Assembly (NCBI GenBank): GCA_013076295.1
Contig: RQOL01000699.1
Location: 992,001-1,056,000, forward strand
Direction of reading: 5' to 3'
Length of the DNA: 64,000 nt
Origin: Sanderia malayensis
Taxonomy: Eukaryota > Cnidaria > Scyphozoa > Semaeostomeae > Pelagiidae
Both the position numbers and the translations under genes were made by a program. The notes below the pieces were generated by a model. It did not search any database, was not told where the DNA came from, and was given only the letters and a program-made list of their open reading frames with translations. Shown in pieces: positions 57,056-64,000 of the stretch (its first letter is position 1; each line of letters starts with the position of its first letter).

Positions 57056-57947
57056 AAATCCTGAAGCTTTTAGTTGGAAATCTCGAGTAAAACCGTAGCA
57101 AAAATAAAACAGCCATCCAACGAAAAAAATCCATTCGGTTTGCCTGCCCATCCCAAATTCGAAAATGAAAAATGAATTGCACACTTTCCTTGTCAACCAA
57201 AGGTGAGGCTAACAAAGGACGCAAACGAATAAGTGCGAAACGTAACAGGGTTTCATTGTTTCGAAAAGGCTTAGCAACGCAAAACAATGCACGATCGATC
57301 TTTACAGAAACGAAACATCATCCAGACGCCGTATTGGTCAGGGGGTCGCGGAGCACAACACGTTTTGTTCGATTCAAAAGCTTCAGTACGCAAAAAGCTC
57401 TGAACACGTCCCCCCGCACGCAAAACAAAAGGCGAAAGAACAGCACGCACTCCATCCTCTCACACGAAAGAGAAAGGCCTGATTACGGGAAAACAAAAGG
57501 CCAAGAATTTTCAGGTTAGAAAATTGGAAATATCTCGAAAACCAAAACGAATTTGGAAAAAGCAATAAGGCGTTGCAAAAATACACGTTACTGGGAAAAC
57601 GTCCGAGTAGTTTTGGGAATAAACAGAGTGACGAAATTGGATGAAACGTGGCCCACAAAACTCGCGAAGAGAAGCCTTTGAGCGCAACACCTTTACCGCT
57701 CCAATTTTAGTATAAGGTTGATAGCTCATGAGCCGAATGGCTACCATAAATTATTAGTGAGGTTTTTTCGGTGACAATTTTTCTATAAACTTTGACTCAT
57801 TTAAATTTAATCTTGGTTTCAGCAATGCTGATATTACCCCCTAATTTTGATGACTTATTAGCTTTTATTTTACAAGTTGATGTCTAATTGAAGAGCAAAT
57901 TGCTACAGAAAAGCATTTTTAATGAGTTCTTACTAGTGGAATACAAT

Positions 57948-58138
57948 TTACAGTCATGTCTGCATAATTCTAACTCATGCAGTTCGAACTTTACCTATTT
58001 CGAACGGAATTCTCCGTTCCCAAGGATCACTAAACAATTAATTCTTATAAAGGTAAACCTCTACAATTCGAATGTGTTGTAATTCGAACATTTTCGCGCT
58101 TCCCTAGGGTGTTCAACCTAAACAGAGTTGACTCTACG
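57948..58138. mobile_element. Mariner-like MITE copy 5, inside right arm
   Basis: Exact mirror image of the copy at 52583-52773: coordinates sum to 110721. Ends TTACAGTCATGTCTGC and CTAAACAGAGTTGACTCTAC. Confidence 0.85.
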
Positions 58139-58686
58139 TCAAAAGTTTCACCCCAAATCGTTAAAAAATGGATTTCTCTGAAAATCGGGGGGTAATGTCA
58201 TGAATTCAGACACCCTACACACTATGTAAACTCAGTTTTTCAAACATTTCTTTGGCTGAAATCAACTTGAAATGCTTTCCATCAATAAGATGGTATATGT
58301 AGTTCAATGTTTGTGCCAATGTTTTGGTAATATTTGAGAATTCAGGTAATTTCAGTTCCTTTTTTTACCCCCTGAATTGTAACATCTTCGACTGCCCATA
58401 TCTCCTCAACTGTTCATGTTAAAGATAAAGTTCCTTAATATTTTTTGCATAACTCTTCATGGTCTTTCTAAATATGTATTTAGATTTACAATACAAGATA
58501 GTTGATTTTTTTCTGACCGTGACCAATAGTGCAATACTTTGATGAGCGATGACGTGACCCCCGTCACCTTTTCGAAATGTCCCATCTTGGATTTTTGATC
58601 CTCTTTGTCTTGGCTTTCATATGAAACATTAACATTTAAGGTTACCCTGCTTGTTAGTTTGTAGGGGATAATTCCCTGTCTAGTAT

Positions 58687-59065
58687 GCGTGGAAAACTTG
58701 CAAAAATCCTGGGTGTCCCAGGACTTTTAACGCATATTGTATGTTCTCGAGCCTAAGCCCTACATGGTACTAAAGTTTTCTAAATTTTTGACCATACCAA
58801 CTCTGCCTTCTTATAAATCAGTTTAAAAAGTGTAGCGTAAATGACGGAGTTAGCACCCTTTGCCAAGTAACCCCCTAGTTCAACAGGTATTTTTCATTGC
58901 GTGGAAACGAGGCTCCAAGCAAAAGTGGTACCATTTTTGATGAAATGAAAGGGCAAAGTTTGAAGATATTGTTCCTCATTTAAACTTTGTCAAGCCTTGC
59001 CTCTCGTCTCAAAGTTAGTTTCCCTGGCTGAGAAATGCAAACAGGCTTTGATTGACTGAAAAATC
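58687..59065 (+). promoter_or_regulatory. AGPS 5' flank
   Basis: A short gap between the end of the foldback element and the AGPS start codon. It should hold the AGPS 5' untranslated region and some promoter sequence. No TATA box or acceptor I trust was found, so whether an upstream untranslated or targeting-signal exon exists cannot be decided. Confidence 0.4.
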
Positions 59066-60826
59066 ATGGAATCAAAACCTAAAGCCTCTCCTTTGCGAAG
59101 ACACGAGATCCTGAAGTGGAATGGTTGGGGCTACAAAGACTCCAGATTCGCTTTGCATGAAAATGGTGAAGTTATCTTCACTGGTGAAAGATACTCAGCA
59201 CTGGCAGGAGAGATGCTTCCCAAGCTAAGACAATGGTTCGAAACCGAGTGTGACTCAAGCATGGAGCTGTACTCGCCGTCAAGACCAAATCCGAATGCGA
59301 AAGATTATCCAAAGCCTAAGGTGAACCAAGCTTTTGTTGAGGAAACAAAGGAGTACTGCCCTGCTGTACACGTGTCTACAGCTTTCGAAGACAGAATTCT
59401 ACACGGCCATGGACAAACACTTCAAGAAATATTCGATTTGAGACACGGAAAGCTAGAGAAGATTCCAGACGCTGTTTTGTGGCCTAGTTGTCATGATGAC
59501 GTTGTGAAGATTGTCCAATGTGCTGCCAAGCACAACGTTTGCTTGATTCCCTTTGGGGGAGGGACGACTGTTTCTTGGGCTGTGAAATGCCCCAGTGAAG
59601 AGCCGCGGATGATTGTCTCTGTGGACATGACCGAAATGGACAAGATCCTGTGGATTGATGAGGAAAATCTCCTTGCACACATAGAGGCAGGCATCATCGG
59701 CCAAGAATTGGAGGAAAAGCTCCGAGAGAGGGGTTTCTGCACAGGGCATGAGCCAGATTCTATGGAGTTCAGCACTCTGGGGGGATGGGTTGCTACACGA
59801 GCCTCTGGCATGAAAAAGAACACATACGGAAACATTGAGGACCTTGTTATTAGAATAAAGACAGTCACTCCAGCAGGAGTCTTGGAGAAGAGTTGCCAGG
59901 TTCCAAGAATATCAGCTGGCCCTGACATTCATCAATTCATTTTGGGATCAGAAGGAACGTTGGGTATTGTTACAGAGGTGACAATGAAGATCAGACCTGT
60001 GCCAGAATGTAAAACATACGGTTCTGTAGTTTTTCCTGAGTTTGATGCCGGTGTTGCCTGCATGAGAGAAATTGCCAAGCGAAAGTGTGCCCCATCATCG
60101 ATCCGGTTAATGGACAATAAACAGTTCCAGTTTGGCCAGGCTCTTAAACCAGGCAGCATTCCAATATGGACCAGATTCGTAGACAGCATAAAGGCATTTT
60201 ACTTGTTGAAATTCAAACGTTTTGACCCACACAAGATGTGTGTTTGCACCCTGCTTTTTGAGGGCTCCAAGGAGCATGTCGAAGAGCAACAGCAACTCAT
60301 CTACAAGATAGTGCCAAAGTACGGGGGCATTCCTGCTGGGGTGACAAATGGAGAGAGGGGGTACACGTTGACGTTCGTGATTGCATACCTTCGTGATCTT
60401 GGCTTTGATTATCATTTCATTGCTGAATCATTTGAGACATCAGTGCCTTGGGACAGAGTGACAGATCTGTGCCGAAATGTCAAGGCCTTGATTGCAAAGG
60501 AGTGCAAAGATTTCGGCATAGCTAGAAGGCCTCTGATTACGTGCCGCGTCACCCAAGCTTATGACAGTGGAGCCTGTGTTTATTTCTACTTTGGCTTCAA
60601 TTATTACGGGGTAGCCGATCCCGTTCACATCTACGAGTTGATCGAAAATGCAGCCAGAGATGAAATAATTGCCAATGGTGGAAGCATCTCGCATCACCAC
60701 GGGGTTGGTAAGATCAGAAAACGTTGGCTCCAACCCACGATATCGGAAACTGGGGTTAAAATGATCAAAGCAATCAAAGACAAGGTGGACCCCCAAAACA
60801 TATTTGGGGTTCAAAACCTCCTTTGA
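59066..60826 (+). CDS. AGPS: Alkyldihydroxyacetonephosphate synthase, intronless
   Basis: Swaps the acyl chain of acyl-DHAP for a fatty alcohol, forming the ether bond of plasmalogens; a peroxisomal FAD enzyme. One uninterrupted frame of 586 residues (human is 658). Start: ATG at 59066 with an in-frame TGA nine bases upstream. Motifs in order: ILKWNGWGYKDSRFALHENG (substrate-side N region), LWPSCHDDVVKIVQCAAKHN and IPFGGGTTVSW (FAD-binding PCMH domain), GYCTGHEPDS-like GFCTGHEPDSMEFSTLGGWV, ATRASGMKKNTYGNIEDLV, IHQFILGSEGTLGIVTEVTM, APSSIRLMDNKQFQFG, ESFETSVPWDRV, TCRVTQAYDSGACVYFYFGF, and the catalytic histidine cluster ISHHHGVGKIRKRWL; it ends DPQNIFGVQNLL. No PTS2 (R-L-x5-H-L type) is visible in the N terminus, and QNLL is no PTS1. 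All key residues are intact, so it looks functional. AATAAA at 61015-61020. It begins 385 bases after the foldback element. Confidence 0.97.
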   Translation: MESKPKASPLRRHEILKWNGWGYKDSRFALHENGEVIFTGERYSALAGEMLPKLRQWFETECDSSMELYSPSRPNPNAKDYPKPKVNQAFVEETKEYCPAVHVSTAFEDRILHGHGQTLQEIFDLRHGKLEKIPDAVLWPSCHDDVVKIVQCAAKHNVCLIPFGGGTTVSWAVKCPSEEPRMIVSVDMTEMDKILWIDEENLLAHIEAGIIGQELEEKLRERGFCTGHEPDSMEFSTLGGWVATRASGMKKNTYGNIEDLVIRIKTVTPAGVLEKSCQVPRISAGPDIHQFILGSEGTLGIVTEVTMKIRPVPECKTYGSVVFPEFDAGVACMREIAKRKCAPSSIRLMDNKQFQFGQALKPGSIPIWTRFVDSIKAFYLLKFKRFDPHKMCVCTLLFEGSKEHVEEQQQLIYKIVPKYGGIPAGVTNGERGYTLTFVIAYLRDLGFDYHFIAESFETSVPWDRVTDLCRNVKALIAKECKDFGIARRPLITCRVTQAYDSGACVYFYFGFNYYGVADPVHIYELIENAARDEIIANGGSISHHHGVGKIRKRWLQPTISETGVKMIKAIKDKVDPQNIFGVQNLL

Positions 60827-61014
60827 TCATCCAGAAGATGAGTTGATTTCTTAAGCTTTCGATATATGATTGCTGTTGAAGGAAATGCAAACAAGAACAC
60901 TTGAGACACAAGAACAAATGAGTTCTTATTTATCCTCAGAGTTGAAAACCAGAAGCACAAGAACATAAGCTTATTGTTCATTTCAATTATTATCAATTCT
61001 TGCTATCACAGGTG

Positions 61015-61020
61015 AATAAA
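61015..61020 (+). terminator. Polyadenylation signal AATAAA, AGPS
   Basis: Canonical hexamer about 190 bases after the AGPS stop codon. Confidence 0.6.
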
Positions 61021-62159
61021 AAAATACATAAGATTTAAATAATTCGTAATTAGAGAGGGGTTTTTATTTAATTTGCATGATCAAACTTTAGTTTGTGAAA
61101 TTAAGGAAAATTATATAAGTAATGCATCAATTTGAAATGTGGAAATGTTGCTGTGAATTTGCAAAAATTATAAAAACTTCTTCGCCAATGTTAGTTTGAA
61201 TTTGCTCAAATATTATCTACATTCTCATCACACAAATGTAATCTGATTGAAAATTATTTCCTTTAAAAACTAGCTAGTTCGTTTAGAAAATTTCAAAATA
61301 CATGGCATCCCATTATCAAGTTCTAATGCCAAATCTGAAGCACATATGTCCCTGTTTGGGCGACCTGGTCCGTTTAAAAGGATTAAAAATTACACAATAT
61401 ATATCTATTGATAATCGCTTCAATATACCTAAGAAATATACTCTTGCACTATGTTTATAATATACTATGTGAATCGTGCCTGCATGCAGGGGATGGAAGA
61501 TTTATAACGAATTAATTATAGAGTAGAATCTGCAATAGTGGACAAACATTCTGGGACATTTACGATTTCTGAAAATTTTTAATGCATCCCTCATACCATC
61601 CTCCTCCCCCGAACAAAATGTTGTCTCCACAGAAAGGCGCATACAATATCAACAAAATTCATTTTGTACAACGATAGCAAGGGCATGGTAAAGAAAACAA
61701 CTTTGCGAGAGCGGGAATGGAGAGTGGCATGGACAGGGAATACTATAGCTTGGAATATGGCATTTTATCGCATTGTTTCAAGTGTCTTTAGAACTGTTCA
61801 TTATTTTGGATAAAGCGAAACCCAAAATCATGAAATTACTCTCATTTTGACAACCCCACACACAATTATATTCACTTGGAAATCAAACCAAATCCAAACA
61901 TAATTGAGCATTTCATGGGCTCCCTTCGTTATACCAGCATTCCAGTGTTTGTCCACATAAAGTCACTAAGTGTAAAAACAAGACTAAACTTCCAACGGAA
62001 CATATTGCTACACAGTAAAATCCCGATAGCTCGAACCACCAGGGCACTGAACTCGATGGTTTACGTGATCGAATAATCGATGGGGGTTGAAGTTAAGAAG
62101 TAACGTAGTGGGCAAGGCTCCTTTGGGGAATGCAAAGAATCAAGCTATTAGAGAGCTCG

Positions 62160-62230
62160 TGTTATCGGGAATCGGGATTAATGAATCGAGAATCGGGATA
62201 AATGGATCGAGAATCGGGATTAATGGATTA
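62160..62230. repeat. Short tandem repeat, approx. 22 bp x3
   Basis: 'gggaatcgggattaatg', 'gagaatcgggataaatgg' and 'gagaatcgggattaatgg' follow one another just beyond the stop codon of the adaptor-like gene. Confidence 0.85.
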
Positions 62231-62235
62231 AAGCA

Positions 62236-64000
62236 CTACGGCGAAACTACTGGCTTTGGAGGCACCATAGGCTTGCCCGCCTTTGACATTGGTACTTTCG
62301 ACTTCAGCATTAAGGCAAGGTCCTTGACATTGTTTCCCGGCGGTGAAGTACTAATATCACTTTTTCCCGGGCTGCTTCCATAACTGCTGGCACTTACCGG
62401 TCTGGCCTCTTTGTCATTCGACGGCCCAGTTCTCTCCGATACTTTCATCGGCAACTTCGGTGGCTTGTTATTCCTGAAATTGTTACCTGGCACCTTTTGC
62501 GCATCCGATACCCGGGCTTCTTGACCCCTGCTCGCAACAGAACTGTTTGCGGGTAATTCACTTACGATACCATCCAAGGCGCCCGATTTCAACATGATGT
62601 CATTGCTTTCCTGCGCGCTCTTGCTTCGGATTCTCTTCTCCCGCTGTTTTGCGATCGGTACGCCATCAGACTTGAAGATGCGCTCTCCACTGGCCTCGCC
62701 TTTCAACTCGCCAACTCCCCCCGCTTTGGCATCGATATACGAAACCGCTCTCGACTCCGGCGGCTTTTTAAACACCCGTTTCTTCACTTCCGGTCTCCCG
62801 GGATCATTTGCAGAAAACCTGTCGTTGTCATCGGCATTCTCCTCCGCATCGACGTACGGCTGCGAAGCGCGTCGCTCGTGGGCAATTTTCTTGAAAACCC
62901 TCTGCTTTATCTCTGGTTTAACCTGCTCCTTCACACTTTCATCCGCGTAGAAATCCTGCAGTATTCTCTCAACGTCGTCGGTGTTTACGTAAATCGCTTC
63001 TGCACGAATGCGTCTCTCCGGCTTAGGGGGAGGGGTACCTTTTCCAACCTCCATACAGTCGTACGGTATCTCGTACAGATGATCTTCGAGGCCCAAACCG
63101 TCCCATAATGCTTCATATCTGTCCAACGGTTCAGTATAATCATCTGAAAAATAAAACCAAGATTTTTTTATTTACTATAAATGACCACGTCTCTCGAGCA
63201 GTGTACCCATGTCTGCATGAGGAGGAGTTCGATCTGCGTGTCTTCCAAGTATACACAGGTAGCCATACAGCCGTTATGGTGATAGCCGGGAGGACACAGT
63301 GCATTAAGTCTACACGCATATATTATGCTCGTCTTCATAATATCTATACGTAGACTCGTTACATTACGTCCCAGTGCCTCGCTCGCAAATCGCTCAACAC
63401 AAGGCTCACCTCAAACAAGCGAGCAAAAACGAGCGAGGCACAGGAACACAATGTAGTGAGCATCTAATCTATACGCATATATTAGTTGATTTGAGCACTC
63501 TGCGCATGCTCGAACCACGTTCTCCCATACCATAAACCCAAGAAGAAAGACAATTCACGCTTGCTTTAGCTGGAGATCAAAAAACTTTCAAGGGGCAACA
63601 GAAAACAAAATAACATGATACCACATGCCAAAATACAAACCCCCTCTAGAGATCCTGGAAATTGTACTATCCGACGCACAGCGCACCAAACCAGGATGAC
63701 GTAATCCAAATAAATTCGGTCTGATGTAGCCAGGTTCTTCGTAGCTATCATCATCACCATCATCGTCATCACAATCTTCCAAGTCAAAATCGTGGTTGGT
63801 GACGTCATCATTGTTGTTTTCCGCCTTCGGTATGACAAGGGGGCTTCTGTTAACCGGATTGGCAGATTTGCGATGCGATTTTTCTCTGTCGAGGTTTGAT
63901 GACTGACTCCCTGAAAGACAGAATTACTACAATGAACAGGTAATTATAAGCGCACGTAATGAAGAGGGGAACGTGGCATACAAGCGATGCACTGAGTACA
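62236..64000 (-). CDS. Tyrosine- and proline-rich adaptor-like protein, 3' part
   Basis: Two exons join in phase: 63641-63910 and 62236-63143 (TAG stop at 62236); the 5' part is beyond the right edge. The product is polar and probably disordered, with no enzyme domain. It carries tyrosines in SH2-ligand-like settings: DSYEEPGYIRPN, YTEPLDRYEALW, LYEIPYDCMEV, EAIYVNTDD, QPYVDAEEN and VSYIDAKAG. It also has an acidic run (DLEDCDDDDGDDD), basic KKRVFKK-type repeats (IKQRVFKKIAHE, VKKRVFKKPPES) and proline motifs (TPPPKPERR, NKPPKLPMK, MVPPKPVVSP at the C terminus) of SH3-ligand type. The layout suggests a docking protein downstream of tyrosine kinases; that is inference. I do not recognise the family. 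Confidence 0.75.
63350..63466. mobile_element. CTAGACTC-family palindromic MITE, copy 2
   Basis: 'gtagactcgttacattacgt' at the left and 'aacacaatgtagtgagcatc' at the right, with 'gcctcgctcgcaaatcgctc' and 'gcgagcaaaaacgagcgagg' inside, match the copy at 29883-29985. It lies in the intron of the adaptor-like gene. Confidence 0.78.

Larger units (their letters stand above)
52040..58681. mobile_element. 6.6-kb inverted-repeat (foldback) DNA element
   Basis: The arms are 52040-53002 and 57719-58681, each 963 bp, facing one another. Paired coordinates sum to 110721 at every point I checked (start, internal MITE, end), so there is no net length change between them, and they differ by few substitutions. 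The ends are AGACAGGGAATTATCCCC; the direct repeat AGTAT flanks both sides (52035-52039, 58682-58686), a 5-bp target duplication. The interior holds no frame above about 115 codons and no recognisable transposase, so the element is non-autonomous. It contains a second palindrome, a GC-rich hairpin and four minisatellite blocks. The superfamily is uncertain: CAGGG-type ends occur in hAT-like elements, but those make 8-bp duplications. Confidence 0.9.
60827..62235. other. Convergent intergenic region AGPS / adaptor gene
   Basis: AT-rich sequence with no convincing gene. It includes a possible Tc1-type repeat remnant near 62012-62080 ('acagtaaaatcccgatagct', 'tcgaaccaccagggcactg') and a tandem of about 22 bp at 62160-62230 ('gaatcgggattaatgaatcg'). 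Confidence 0.45.

Overview
The window is nuclear DNA from an animal. It is AT-rich and dense in short introns, and it carries clear orthologues of conserved animal genes. It also contains animal-type class A GPCR coding sequence, a tyrosine-motif adaptor and many small DNA-transposon derivatives (MITEs). The mixture suggests an invertebrate, perhaps a non-bilaterian such as a cnidarian. I infer this from general character, and no single sequence proves it. Intron boundaries follow GT/AG, and I joined exons by checking phase by hand.

Layout from left to right. (1) 1-2194, minus: the 5' half of a TBL1X/TBL1XR1 gene (LisH and WD40 corepressor subunit), cut by the window edge. (2) 3263-4633, plus: ribosomal protein RPL8 in three coding exons, divergent from TBL1XR1. 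(3) 5475-11878, minus: a six-exon bHLH-leucine-zipper factor of about 1477 residues, USF/USF3-like, with a very long low-complexity tail. (4) 12638-17715, minus: an ankyrin-repeat gene with two alternative, apparently duplicated first exons. (5) 19915-37030, minus: POLR1A, the largest subunit of RNA polymerase I, in about 35 exons; three tRNA-Thr(UGU) genes lie in its introns. (6) 37672-50780, minus: HYOU1/GRP170, an ER-lumen Hsp70-like chaperone; an intronless class A GPCR (40030-41145, plus) is nested in one of its introns. (7) 52040-58681: a 6.6 kb non-autonomous inverted-repeat element with 963-bp arms, a 5-bp target duplication, a second giant palindrome inside it and several minisatellites. 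(8) 59066-60826, plus: an intronless AGPS (ether-lipid synthesis). (9) 62236-64000, minus: the 3' exons of a tyrosine- and proline-rich adaptor-like protein, cut by the right edge.

The genes do not form a pathway. TBL1XR1 and the bHLH factor act in transcription. RPL8, POLR1A and the tRNA genes all serve the translation machinery. HYOU1 serves ER folding, AGPS makes ether lipids, and the GPCR and adaptor belong to signalling. No CRISPR array, operon or virus was seen. The most unusual structure is the composite palindromic element at 52040-58681. Smaller items of interest are the nested GPCR with an altered DRY motif, an AGPS without a visible peroxisome signal, the duplicated first exons, and at least four MITE families.
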